A DNA stretch of 64,000 nucleotides, from NCBI GenBank assembly GCA_038025085.1, contig CM076140.1:1862501-1926500 (forward strand). The letters run 5' to 3'. This document shows positions 34,292-45,859 of the stretch, one piece after another. A model generated the notes under the pieces. The model was not told the origin of the DNA, did no database searches, and saw only the letters and a list, made by a program, of their open reading frames with translations. The position numbers and the translations under genes are program-made. Source of the DNA: Tetragonia tetragonoides. Its lineage: Eukaryota > Streptophyta > Magnoliopsida > Caryophyllales > Aizoaceae. Position 1 is the stretch's first letter. Every line of letters begins with the position of its first letter.

Positions 34292-34905
34292 TGAGATTTG
34301 GCGAAATTGTAGAGAGGTATACCCACGTTTGAGTAAATACACTGAGATATACTTTTAACCACTTTTTGACCATTGACCAAAATCAAACTTATTTTTAGAC
34401 ATAAATACCCTTAGTATACCTCATTGAAAGTTTATAGAAAAAATTATTGTGCAATGATTTCCCATTTACTGTGCACTGCATGATCGTATATCTTTTGTTG
34501 ATTTTGTCATATCGTGCTTAAATTTGTTACCAAGCTCGGCATATAATTGGCATCAAACTCTCATAATAACTTAAGATCGATAGCTTTTTTTGGCGCAGAC
34601 ACAAGATTAGATTTGAGTTAATTTTGCATGATGAGATAATTGTTTAAATCGAGCAACTAAATTCATTAATTTGTGGTGCAGTTTTCTCAAAATCAAAAAC
34701 TAAATAAACAGGAAAAAAGTGGAAAATCATTGCACAATAATTGTTTTTTAAAAAACTTTCAATGAGGTATACTAGGGGTATTTATGTCCAAAAATTAGTT
34801 TGATTTTGGTCAACGGTCAAAAAGTGGTCAAGAGTATACCTCAGTGTATTTAGTCAAACGTGGGTATACCTCTCTGCAATTTCGCCAAACCTCAGTATAC
34901 CTCAA
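34292..34905. mobile_element. Foldback element with ~180-bp inverted arms
   Basis: The left arm (34292-~34470) and right arm (~34715-34905) are reverse complements at about 90%: gagatttggcgaaattgtag with caatttcgccaaacctcag, gaggtatacccacgttt with aaacgtgggtatacctc, and ctcattgaaagttt with aaactttcaatgag. The centre is ~245 bp of unrelated AT-rich DNA. Copy A (14395) has the site without the element. Long arms suggest a Mutator-type or foldback MITE; the superfamily is not resolved. Confidence 0.88.
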
Positions 34906-35700
34906 TGTAATCTTACTTTGCTGAGTAAAGAAGCATCATAAACTTTCACTTTCATAATAAGGTGTTTGTCACTTGTTTAGTTGTTTTAACTTATGATGTC
35001 CGGGTTGGGACAATATGATATAGGCTTTATTTGGTTGATGGCTTTTTAATCAGCTTGTTGAATAATCTGGATTATTTGACAAATTGACCATCCAACTATC
35101 AAAACGAACTTGAATATCCTAGTATCCTCACCAAACTACAAAGTACTACGAGCGAGTATGCAATTGCAACCAACTTCTAAGTTCCAAGGAAGAGTCCTTT
35201 CATGAACTGTGTCCACGTGAAGAACTGAAGAATAGCTCATCCATGAAGGATTATATATTGTAAGTAAACAGCCCCTAAGAATCTTTTTCGACAAATCCTT
35301 GTAATAATTAGTAGGAAGATTAGGGTAAAAACACTAGTAAGTTATTCACAAGTGTGATAATTGAGGTTATATCGGTCACGTCAATATAAAAGCTGGCCAA
35401 AGATTGAGTTTAAAGGGTCACGATTCAGTTTCTAAATTAGGGGCACTGAATAAAAGTGATCGATCTTCTTGTAGATTCATGGCGATTTGTGATAAAGTTA
35501 AGGGCATTTTTGCCCAAATTTCCCTTTAATTATTGAAAGATGTCTTGATGTCCACAGTAGTAATGCTAGACATTGCATTTGCTCTAAGATTAAAAGTACC
35601 CGTAGAAGAAACCAAAACTCATATAATTGATGCTGTTGGCTCGTCAACTTACAATATTATTTCAGAGGCCCATGTTTATGTAAACTAATTATTGTCCAAA

Positions 35701-35873
35701 CTAAGGAGGCATGGTTGAGTGGTAGAACTCATTCATCTTTAATTAATGTCGAGGGTTCGAATCTTGCCTTGGGCATGGAGAAACTTTAAATTCCTTGACC
35801 AACTATCCCACTCTTTGAGGGGGAAATAGTCACTGTGATCGACGGTGGATATCTTGGCTGTGAACCAAAAAAA
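35701..35873 (+). mobile_element. tRNA-derived SINE
   Basis: An A-box-like ggttgagtggtagaac is followed by a B-box gagggttcgaatcttgcc, a short body and a brief A-tract. The flanks ctaattattgtccaaa (35685-35700) and ctaatccttgtccaaa (35874-35889) form the target duplication. Copy A near 18155 shows the empty site (ctaatcattgtccaaa once). Confidence 0.88.
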
Positions 35874-36156
35874 CTAATCCTTGTCCAAAAACTTTGAGTT
35901 CCAAAAAAAAAAAAAAGAGTAAGTCTGGTGTAAAACCAACTCACGAAAAAATGGGATTACTATTTAGACATATAGGGGTCATTTTTTATAAGCAATGCCC
36001 CTTATTTTCCTAAAAAATGACCCTAATCTTATCAAAAGTTAGAAAAAAATGGTGTCAAACAAGTTTTTGTGATAAAGATAAAGGAAACTAATTTCCAATA
36101 TTAGTTGAGAAATCCATTTTTGCTTTGTTATTACTCATTTTACAACTATCTTTTGC

Positions 36157-36598
36157 CATCGTTTTCTTGTTATGGTATGGGCCCAACAGACCAACACCCT
36201 CTTGGATCATTACGCAAATACAGAGTGAGAAAACCCCCGAATCATATAAACGCCGAGCCCAAGATGACAAAATAACGCTGACATCTTAAAATCCCACTAC
36301 CAATCCAAAAGGTCATACTTGCGCCGTCTCATTGGCATTTCATCAAACATTTTAATGGGCGTTATAAATATAAAGCTTTGGTCAGTCATATTCATCATTT
36401 AGACTGGGATCAGTCGCCATTAAAACTGTTATTGAATTCAACTGTGCGAGCTTTCAATTACCCGAAACCCAGAATATTGCTGGAGGGTATCCCAAGAAAA
36501 GGGTTTAAACAATAAATAAAAAAAAGCTATAAACTATACAAAGTCTTGCTGTTGATGACCCCATCACCATTCACCATTACCTACCTAATTCCCAAGCT
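36157..36598 (+). promoter_or_regulatory. MTP1 promoter and first leader exon
   Basis: gttataaatataaag at 36361-36375 is a TATA box (TATAAATA at 36363-36370), so transcription would start near 36395. The leader exon then ends at 36598, before gtaagtctctctctc; a (CT)n tract of about 20 bp begins the intron. The block 36157-36456 is duplicated at 33383-33688. Confidence 0.6.
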
Positions 36599-39077
36599 GT
36601 AAGTCTCTCTCTCTCTCTCTCTCTGACTTTTATTTTTTCCGTTCTTAAAAGTTCTGGGTCTTTTTCACGGCTTTAATTAATGGTTTCATGAGTATCTTTG
36701 TATTTGTTGGTAATTAATTATTACTACTTAGGGCTTTGAATTGTTCATTGTACTTTTCTGTTGTTATTTATCCCTTTGTTGAACAGTTCATGTACTGAGT
36801 GATGGGTATGTCTCTGTTCATGTCTTTATCAAAATTTCCTTTTCAAGTGCCACCTCTCCTGTAATTGCCAATTTCAATTTGATTTCTTCGCACTATGTAA
36901 TTGTTTATACGAATATGCTGTTGCTGCTTGTCAAATAAGATTCATCTATTTGGTGCTTTGCTAATAATACGTGGTGTTAAAGGTTCGTTTTTTTGTTTCT
37001 TTAGTTTTTAATTTTCTTGGGTTTTCTTTGTTTGATCGATGCCTCGTATTTGGTGTTTGTGATTTTTGTGAGATTGCGTTCAGATATTAATTTGATGGGC
37101 TTCTATGATTAGTAGCTCAAAACTTGAAGAACTTCTGGTATGAATTGATTTTTTTTTTTGAACAGTAGTATGAATTGATTTTTCCGGTAACAATTTGTGT
37201 CGGATGGGAACTTTGCATAATTACAAAGGGTAAACCGTACAAGTGATTTTTTTTTTGGGTAGAACCTCCAATTCTCCAAAGAAGTTTTTAGAGGGGTTTA
37301 TACTTTGAGTTAGTGTATGATTTATGGATATCTATGATTGGTGGCGGTTTGTCTGTTGCCAGGATAAGGGTACATCTATATTGCAGGCTTGCAGTCTAGC
37401 TCTAAAGTTTTTGCTGATTATTTGTTTTGGGCAGTACAATTTACTGTACTATAAAGTTGCACGAGGAATCATCGGATTCATTGTTTTTTTCTTTTCCTTC
37501 TTCGATTTCGGGTGGTGGTGATCAATATGAGGCATTATCTTTGTGTTGTGGCTGTTGGTTTCTATATGAAATTGGAAGCTGGGACTGCATTCTATATCAT
37601 TTCTACATAGATAAGTTTGTGAAATAGAATTGTTTTGGTTACTAGGAGACTTACAAATTGTGGTTTGAGAGAACAAGGACCTAAATGAAGGAGAGGAGCA
37701 TTGGTTATGCCCATAGCGTCCTTGCTCGATGAGCATTGATCAGCGTATATGATTTTTTAGTAGTTAGACTATCTAACTTGCTTGTTGATTTTTGAGAAAG
37801 CCCCCCCCCCCCCCTTCCAACTCCCCTTTTTACAATTTCCTGATAAAACAAGTGGTTTGGCTTCCCCCCTTCACCCACAGAACACCCCCCATAACCTGTT
37901 GAGCCTGACAGTTGGCAGCCCCCCCCCCCCCCCCTACTGATGGAATCATGGAACAGGGGGGCATGCCGGGGTTGTACCTGAAAGCAGGCCCCCTGATGAC
38001 CACTCAGGTAAGGCCTCATTGTCTTAGCTTATGGTGAATAATCAAAGCCATACTTTGCTCTTTCTCCTTTGTCAGTACCACCACATAGGTACCCAAATGC
38101 TACTTTAAATGTGAGCACATAGATCACCTAATGTTGTACCTTATCACCCCTCACTTTTCTTCCCTCTGTGATAATGCGACATCTCGAGCCCCCTGTCAGT
38201 CTTGAGTTTGTCATCTTTGCCGAAAGGCAGTTGGTTCAGCATTGACTGCCTGTTGTAGAATTCGTTATAGGACCTCTGTAGGCATGTGAACATTTAAATG
38301 CTGTGAGATTTTACTACTTCAGAAATTTAAATGTGCAACACTGCTATCCGGTGTCAGTAGAACCCTAGGAGGTAGGGTGAAACCCCTATGTAATTAACAT
38401 CTATGTTTCTCAGACTCGGGAATCCGAGGATCTGGTTCAGGTGAGGATCTGAGGATCAGATCATCAGACTTGCCTATTTTATGGATTTTTTCCTGGTTTT
38501 GTTGCTAATTTGAAGTGTCCAAGTGTCATATCTTATCCTGGTGTCTAAGTATCTGTCACGGATACTTCTATCAAAATGAAGAGTCGGAGAATCATAGAAT
38601 TTAACATGGTAGCTCATAATGATGTTTGGTTTATGCATATTGCGCATACTTTGGACAGCTGAATGGAAGTTGCTGTGTCATGACTTGGTTTGCTACTATG
38701 GAAATGATATAAGAGCCACTATTGGAGAGATTGTTTGCAGCCTTCACAACTGGCACCCTTGGTCTTGCTGAGTACAAGTTGCTAAATTCTTTGTCTTGTT
38801 TAAATGAATAAGAGTTCCTTGCTTTGATCCTCTTGTTTTCTTTATTACTCATGATGAAACAGCAGGGAAAATGCTTTTTATGATGTCATATCCACAAGTA
38901 TGCAGTATCTGTATTGGTTGTAACTGTCATGCATGTTTGTTTCCTGTCGTTGTGAATATCAGTCATCCTTTCTGGCTTGTTAGCTTGTACTTCCATTGAA
39001 TTGATTGTTAGATAGTTTGACCCTAAACTCTGTAAGTAGCCAGATGCTAATAACTATGGCTTTCTCTGCTTTTCCAG
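36599..39077 (+). other. Probable MTP1 leader (5' UTR) intron
   Basis: Donor gtaagt at 36599, acceptor tttccag ending at 39077, about 2.5 kb. It contains two poly(C) runs (about 37801-37814 and 37919-37934) within a ~250-bp GC-rich patch unlike its surroundings. The Gly-rich minus-strand frame over those runs is an artefact. Long leader introns are common in plant transporter genes; the splice sites are inferred. Confidence 0.5.
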
Positions 39078-39100
39078 CTGATCCCTGGTGTTGCATTAAG

Positions 39101-40348
39101 ATGGAAGCAAATAATTCTCGAGATGGACACGTTGTTGAAATCCAAAGAGATTTTGCTGATGGACTGAGACGCATTGGACCAGTGAACAAGTACTGTGGGA
39201 AAGCACCTTGTGAATTTGAAAATGCTGGAACAAGCTCAGCGGACTCTGCTGAGCGATCAGCTTCAATGCGCAAGCTTCTTATTGCGGTGGTCCTCTGTGT
39301 TATCTTCATGAGCGTAGAAGTTGTTGGTGGGATCAAAGCCAACAGTCTTGCTATTCTAACGGATGCAGCCCATTTGCTTTCAGATGTTGCAGCTTTTGCT
39401 ATCTCTTTGTTCTCTTTGTGGGCAGCGGGCTGGGAATCCACTCCTCGTCAGTCTTATGGATTCCTCAGGGTGGAGATATTGGGTGCCTTGGTCTCCATTC
39501 AGCTTATATGGCTTCTTGCTGGTATCTTGGTTTATGAAGCCATTGTTAGAATCATTTATGAAACTGGTGAGGTGGATGGATTTCTTATGTTCTTGGTCTC
39601 TGCCTTTGGTTTGGTAGTAAACATAATAATGGCTCTTGTATTGGGTCATGATCACGCTCACGGCCACAGCCATGGGCACGGTCACAGTCACGGTGATGGT
39701 CATGGTCATGAGCATCATCTTGATCGCAGTCATAGCCATAGCCATAGCCACAACAACCATGGGGTGATAGTGACCGCTAGTCCCCGTCATCGACGTCAGA
39801 ATTCAGAGGAGGAACATCAACATGTTCATGAACACGATCATGCAGAGCCATTGCTGAAGAATCCTCATGGTGACAATGAGCAAAAAAAGATGGGTGGGCA
39901 TGGAAAGAAGAAGAGGAACATAAATGTCCAGGGTGCTTATCTGCACGTTCTTGGTGATTCGATCCAGAGTATCGGTGTGATGATTGGAGGAGGAATCATA
40001 TGGTACAAGCCAGAATGGAAAGTAGTTGATCTCATTTGCACCCTCGTCTTTTCAGTTGTTGTTCTAGGAACAACTATCAAAATGCTAAGAGATATACTTG
40101 AAGTCTTGATGGAAAGCACACCGAGAGAGATTGATGCAACTGAGCTACAAAAGGGACTGCTGGAGATGGAAGAAGTATTGGCTATCCATGAGCTGCATAT
40201 ATGGGCCATTACTGTGGGCAAGATTTTGCTTGCTTGCCATGTCAAAATCACTCCAGAGGCAGATGCAGACCTGGTACTGGACAAGGTGGTAGAATACTTA
40301 AGGAGGGAATACAACATTAGCCACGTGACTATTCAAATAGAGCGTTAG
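39101..40348 (+). CDS. MTP1: MTP1-type vacuolar zinc transporter (cation diffusion facilitator)
   Basis: A single coding exon of 415 residues. It exchanges Zn2+ for H+ to load zinc (and cobalt) into the vacuole. The N-terminus carries KYCGKAPC, the Cys pair typical of MTP1/ZAT. Six membrane segments follow, with zinc-site motifs TDAAHLLSD (His91/Asp95) and HVLGDSIQS (His282/Asp286). Between TM4 and TM5 is a long His-rich loop (~183-249, repeated HGHSH and HSHSHSH), the zinc sensor of plant MTP1 proteins. The end [11 protein letters not shown] matches Arabidopsis MTP1 as I remember it. The start at 39101 follows a leader exon beginning at 39078; the upstream in-frame ATGs at 39005 and 39056 lie in the presumed leader intron and are not expected to be used. 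No lesion is seen. Confidence 0.95.
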   Translation: MEANNSRDGHVVEIQRDFADGLRRIGPVNKYCGKAPCEFENAGTSSADSAERSASMRKLLIAVVLCVIFMSVEVVGGIKANSLAILTDAAHLLSDVAAFAISLFSLWAAGWESTPRQSYGFLRVEILGALVSIQLIWLLAGILVYEAIVRIIYETGEVDGFLMFLVSAFGLVVNIIMALVLGHDHAHGHSHGHGHSHGDGHGHEHHLDRSHSHSHSHNNHGVIVTASPRHRRQNSEEEHQHVHEHDHAEPLLKNPHGDNEQKKMGGHGKKKRNINVQGAYLHVLGDSIQSIGVMIGGGIIWYKPEWKVVDLICTLVFSVVVLGTTIKMLRDILEVLMESTPREIDATELQKGLLEMEEVLAIHELHIWAITVGKILLACHVKITPEADADLVLDKVVEYLRREYNISHVTIQIER

Positions 40349-42700
40349 TTTGCTCTTTTCGTGCTCCGAGGGTTCTTCTGGCAAATTGTTAATGAGGATA
40401 ATTTCTATTCTGTTTCTTAATTAGTGGTTTAGGTACGTACATCTAGCCTTTTTCTCTATAGTGGGATATCTGTTGGCTATTTGTACATGCTGATGGATAG
40501 ACGTACAATTCTCTCCTTTTCCTGGGAGGATCGTCATTGTTGAACTGTAACAAATGAATGAGAAAATCTTCTGTTTGCTCATGTCTTGAGTTAGCTGTCT
40601 TTGAACTCATTTGGCCCTGTAGCCCCACTTTTTTTCCCAATCCTCTGCTTTGTTTGCTTTTATGAGTTGAAGCTGCAGTCAGCTGGGAAGGGAAGACCCA
40701 ACTCAATGTTCATTCTTCATGCATCACGCGGTTGATCGCTGGGCCCCACTGTAGCTAATCTGACGAACATAGAAGATTTGGATCACTTCTTCTTCAGGTA
40801 TACTCTATTCAGTTAACAGTCGAAGTTGATAAGATTTTGTATTTTATTTTTATGTGTTATTCTGGGTCTTGCATGAGAGCCTATTGGTGGTACATTTACT
40901 GGTGTCGGATTATGTGACTAAGCATATTCCATGAACTATAGCGTATCAGGATTTGTTTGCTAACCTCGCCCTAAAGATTTCCAGGGAAAACAAATCTTTT
41001 GTGTGTATGTAATAATACTTCTGATCAGTTTAAACACTAATTCAGAAGCTGCTATTCTTTGTTCTCGAGTAATGATGAAAAATCTTGCTTCCCCCTCCCT
41101 TAAACTCTTGGGATGGTGGGGGTGCTGTGTGAAAAGCAAGAACTTCCAAAATCCCTAAATGTAAGCATTGTACTTTTGCAAGCCCAGAAAGCTCAGACAG
41201 CAGACACATTTGTTTAGGTTTAAGGTCTGAAAAATGAGATGTAATTACTGCACCTGTTAAAATTGTGAATACTGAAATGAGTTGCATTTGTTCTTATACC
41301 TGATTATCCTTATCTTTGTTAGTAGTACGGCGAAGTCTGGACATGCTAATTCTCAACCAGAAGAAGAAAGAGGATAAGCTCCGAATGGCGTGACCAGATA
41401 TTGCACATCTCTTGGATAGAGGATAAGATTTCTTAGCACTCCAAGATCTAAATGGTATGCTTCAAATGTTTCGTCTGCAAGTACATGCATTTTAACTATC
41501 TATCTTTGTGGTAGTTAGAAAATTTAGTGTCATTGTCAATGGAAAACGAATGCATTCTTTCCTACTCACAGAATAAAGTAACAAAGTTTCCAATCTGAAG
41601 GTGGGTCCAAATGCTTGCAGATCAGCCCAAGAAGAAAACCGTCTCTTATGAACCAGTTTGCCTGGTTTAGCAGGGCAGTAATAGTTCCCTTTATCAGCCC
41701 TTTGGCACCTATCCCACTTGAAAATATATCACCTTAGCTGACCCTTAGCCTGGGACTGGGAGTAGCTACATGCACAGCTTTTAACTTGTGTATAAACTGT
41801 AAACCAAAAATCTTGTTCCTTTACAGAGATTTGCCTTTTCACCCTGGCCTTAGCAGAACATAATTCTTTGTTCTGCATTTTTAGAAAATTAATTGTAGTA
41901 TTGGATATAGAAAATACAGATTAATTTGGTGCACAGTTTAGCTAGCTGATTACCGAGAGGGAAACAGAAAAGTTTTTTCTTTCTTTTTTTTTGGACTTTT
42001 TGTTCAGTTTCCTAGGACTTTGCTTATGTTTTTCCTTGGTTGTTTTCGGTCATCTCCTCCCGCGAATGTCCAAAATTATCATTTGCCGGAGATGATACAC
42101 AGACAATGAAATGCCGATTAGGAAAGCCAATGTGAAAGAGACGAATTAGCGGCACATAGCATAGGGTTCCTTAAGAGGTTACAAGAAGTTGAGAGGTTCT
42201 GAGGATATAGTAGTTTATCAAGAAGAAAAGGGATGAGTGGAAGAAATTTAGAAACCTGCCTTATAAGACACTCCCTATGCAATGCAATCTCTGCAACATG
42301 CAAGGTGCTAGTGGGGCTGATAGCAACCTGGGATTTTGGAGCGATTATAATATAACACCAATTAGTAATTAAAGTTTGTGTCCTTTTACAAAAAGGTTGT
42401 CTTATTAGGCTTTAGCAGAATCCAAGATGGCTAATCACCTTTGAATTACAATAATAACTTGTTTTGTTTATCTGCTGCTTATGTTGTCTCCTGTTTGATA
42501 CTTTTGTTGATTGTGCCTTGGTTTAGTTTTCCGGGTCACGTCTGGAGTATAGCCCCTATAGATTTTATTAGTTTCTTTCTCTGTTTCAGAGGGGCCTCTG
42601 ATTTTGTTGTCTATATTATTATATTTCTTTTTTACTGCTTACCTTTCTTTTTTCTTTTTAAATTCTTTTGTTTTTTTTGGGTAGCCACTAGGTGGTAGAT
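40349..42700. other. Intergenic DNA downstream of MTP1
   Basis: 3' UTR to about 40560, then DNA with no recognisable gene or repeat on either strand. Short open frames at 41042-41287 and 42118-42303 (minus) have no familiar motif. Confidence 0.5.
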
Positions 42701-42704
42701 TTAG

Positions 42705-45166
42705 GATGTGTTTCGTAAACACCCTTTACAAGTTTACCAGGGACCTAATAACCGACTTCGCTGGTCTCCTATGTTCTTTAGGGGCAATTCTTGCGTTGTG
42801 GTGCGAAAATATCCACTTTCATTCCGGGGCCCCTCCAGGAAGTCCAAGAAACGTGGATTATAGCGTTTGATTTTCGACTTCCCGGGACTCGATTGTCGTT
42901 TTTGCCTAAACTTCTCGTGGGGGTGTATTATGACCTTGGAGGACCCCGAGGGCCCTTACATTGGTGTCCAGTAAAAACGTCTTAACTAGTCTATCAGGGA
43001 TCCGATAACGGACACCGAGGGCCTCCCATGTTCCTTAGGGGTATCCCTTGCGATATGGTGCGAAAATATCCACCCGTTCCGGGGCCTTCCGGAAGCCCAA
43101 GAAACGTGGATTATAGCCTTTGATTTTCGACTTACCGGGGCTCAGTTGTCGTTTTAGCCCAAACTTCTACAAGGGGTCTATCATGACCTTAGAGGACCCT
43201 CGGTGCCTCGAGTGGGTCATTAGGATCCCTGAACGTCTATTTCACCCATGTTTTCGGTGCTCGGGCCCTTACTTTGGTGTTCTGTAAAAACACCTGTACA
43301 AGTCTATCATGGACTCGATAACATACCCCGAGGGCCTCCCATGTTCCCTTGTGGTATCCCTTGCGATGTGGTGCGACAATATCAATTTTCGTTCTGGGGC
43401 CTCCCGGAAGCCCAAGAAACGTGGATTATAGCCTTTGATTTTCGACTTCTGGGGGACTGGTTGTCGTTTTTGCTTAAACTTCTCCGGGGGTGTATCATGA
43501 CCTTAGAGAACCCTCGGTGCTACTGAAGGGTCATTAGGATCCCTAAACTCTTATTTCACCCAAATTTTCGGTGTTCGGTTCCTTATATTGGTGTTCCGTA
43601 AAAACGCTCTTACAAGTCTATCAGGGGCCGGATAATGGAACTCGGGGGCCTCCCATTTTCCCTATAGGGTATCCCTTGCGATGTGGTGCGGAAATATCCA
43701 CATTCGTTTCTGGGCCTCCAGGAAGCCCAAGAAACGTGGATTATGTAGCCTTTGATTTTCGACTTCCCGGTGCCCAGTTGTGGTTTTTGCCCAAACTTCT
43801 CATGGGGGTCTATTATGACTTTAGAGAACCCTCGGTGCTCCTGATAGGATTCCCAAACGCTGATTTCACCCATGTTTTCGGTGTTCGTGCCCCTTACTTT
43901 AATTTGGTGTTCCTTAAAAATGCCCTTACGAATCTATCAGAGACCCGATAACGGACCCAGGGGGCTTCACATGTTCCCTAGAGGTATCCCTTGCGATGTG
44001 GTGTAAAAATATCCACTGTTGTCCTGAGGCCTCCCGTAAGCCCAAGAAAGGTGGATTATAGCCTTTGATTTTTGACTTCTCGGGGCACGATTGTCGTTTT
44101 TGCTCAAACTTCTCCCCGGGGGGTATATTATGACCTTAGAGGACCCTCTGTGCTCCGAGAAAGTCATTACGATCCCCGAACACCGATTTTACTCATGTTT
44201 TTAGTGTTCGGACCCTTATATTAGTGTTCCGTAAAAATGCCCTTACAAGTTACAAGTCTATCAGGAGTCCGATATCAGACCTCGAGGGCCTCCCATGTTC
44301 CCTAGGGGTATTCCTTGCGATTTGGTGCGAAAACATTCACCTTCGTTCCGGGGTCTCCCGTAAGCCCAAGAAACGTGGATTATAGCCTTTGATTTTCGAC
44401 TTCTCTGGGCCCGATTGTCGTTTTTGCCCAAACTTCTCTGGGGTTCTATCATGACCTAAGAGGACCCTCGATGCCCCGGGAGGGGCTTTAGGATCCCTGA
44501 ACTCCGATTTCACCCATGTTTTCGTTGTTCGGGCCCTTATATTGGTGTTCCGTAAAAACACCCTTACAGTCTATAAGGGACCCGATATCTAACCTTGAGG
44601 GTCTCTCATGTTCCCTAGGGGTATCGCTTGCAATAGGGTGCGAAAATATCCACCTTTGTTATTGGGCCTCCCACAAGCCCAAAAAACGTGGGTTATATAG
44701 CCTTTAATTTTCGACTTACCGGGGCGTGGTTGTCGTTTTTGCCCAAACTTCTCCGGGGGGTTTATCATGACCTTAGAGGACCCTCGATATTCCGGGAGGG
44801 GCATTAGAATCTCCGAACTCCGATTTAACCCATGTGTTTCGGTGTTCCGTCCCTTACATTGGTTTTCCGTAAAAATATCCTTACAAGTTTATGAGGGATC
44901 CGATAACGGACTCCGTGTGCCTCACATGTTCCTTAAGGATATCACTTGCGATGTGGTGCCAAAATATCTACCTTCGTTCCGTGGCCTCCCGGAAATCCAA
45001 AAAACGTGGATTATACCCTTTGATTTTCGACTTTCCGGGAAGCGGTTGTCGTTTTTGCCCAAACTTTTCCGGGGGGTCCATCATAACTTTAGAAGACACT
45101 CAGTACTCCAAAAAAGTCTTTAGTATACCCAATTTTCGATATCACCCATGCTTTCGAATCTATGCC
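42705..45166 (+). repeat. Satellite array 1, ~315-bp unit, about 8 copies
   Basis: The landmark aaacgtggattatagcc recurs at 42850, 43104, 43419, 43734, 44049, 44373, 44686 and 45004. Spacings are 313-324 bp except the first (~254 bp), which reflects a deletion. Each unit runs through gatgtggtgcgaaaatatcc, ggcctcccggaagccca, tgtcgtttttgcccaaactt, ctatcatgaccttagagga, ggatccc, tcacccatgttttcggtg and gtaaaaacgcccttac. Units are clearly diverged. The long open frames here are by-products of a GC-richer repeat. Confidence 0.92.
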
Positions 45167-45573
45167 AAAACATTAGGCACTTTTGCATAAAATTCTGAAG
45201 TTAAATATTGTGGACTCTCAAAATAACTTTTAAAGAGCACATCCTTTTTTGAGAGTGCAACTCTCCTGAAAGACGTGCTTCCACTCTTATGATCAGATTC
45301 TTCCCTTGAAAAACCATGTAAGCCAACAGTTTTTTATATTTTAAATTTAATTTTTGTCATTGCAATAATAGTAATTTGGCGGTTTAAAAAATAGCTGGAT
45401 CTTCTTTTTTTTCTTTCTTTTTCTTCTAAAAATAAATAAACACTACTATTTGGCTATTCTCACAAATAATATTACTAGTAGATTTCAGATTGATTAAATA
45501 TACGTATATAGTCATGCAAATGGTAAAGCTTAAATAACATCAAAATTGTGAGTTTAATCTACAAGCTGACAAA
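45167..45573. other. AT-rich spacer after satellite array 1
   Basis: Low-complexity AT-rich DNA; nothing recognised. Confidence 0.5.
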
Positions 45574-45841
45574 CCAATAAGGGTGGTGATCTAATAGTTT
45601 TAAGCTTACTGTTAAGTGGTTTGGTAAGGCAGGGTTATGGGTTCGAATCCCCATTCCCCCATGTCTTGTGTCTGCTGGCTTCTAGGAACTATACTAGCCC
45701 CTTGTTTGTGCTACGTTGACGGGGTCAGTGCTTGCGCTGGTTGTTCAACTAGTCTGATATGTTCGCTATTAAACACGAGAGTCCGAACATGATGTAGCAA
45801 GGGGTGCCTCGATCGCCATTCACTTGAAAAAAAAAAAAAAA
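45574..45841 (+). mobile_element. tRNA-derived SINE with poly(A) tail
   Basis: B-box gggttcgaatcccc at ~45638, a ~180-bp body and an 18-base A-tract. The flanks aatctacaagctgacaaa (45556-45573) and aatctacaagctcacaaa (45842-45859) are a 17/18 target duplication. Related 5' segments occur in the tandem duplication at 2314. Confidence 0.9.
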
Positions 45842-45859
45842 AATCTACAAGCTCACAAA

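Larger units (their letters stand above)
33714..36150 (+). repeat. Segmental duplication, copy B
   Basis: The counterpart of 14091-18317 (shared blocks listed there). It lacks the SINE, hAT MITE and TRIM of copy A but carries its own Harbinger MITE, foldback element and SINE. Identity by eye is roughly 80-90% in shared blocks. Confidence 0.85.

Noticed and set aside
37705..38019. Gly-rich minus-strand frame
   Set aside because: The Gly runs are the complement of poly(C) tracts inside the MTP1 leader intron; no homology.
39005..39100. Upstream start for MTP1 at 39005, giving 32 extra residues
   Set aside because: The stretch crosses a good acceptor (39077) of a leader intron and the extra residues do not resemble MTP1 N-termini; the ATG at 39101 matches.
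39380..40317. Minus-strand open frames opposite MTP1
   Set aside because: They are shadows of the coding strand, caused by its codon composition and His-rich repeats.
42705..45190. Several open frames of 60-126 codons within satellite array 1
   Set aside because: They recur once per repeat unit in shifting frames and contain no known domain; they are by-products of the satellite.
45600..45660. Possible tRNA gene (gggttcgaatcccc)
   Set aside because: No cloverleaf can be drawn; the B-box belongs to a SINE with a poly(A) tail and an 18-bp target duplication.
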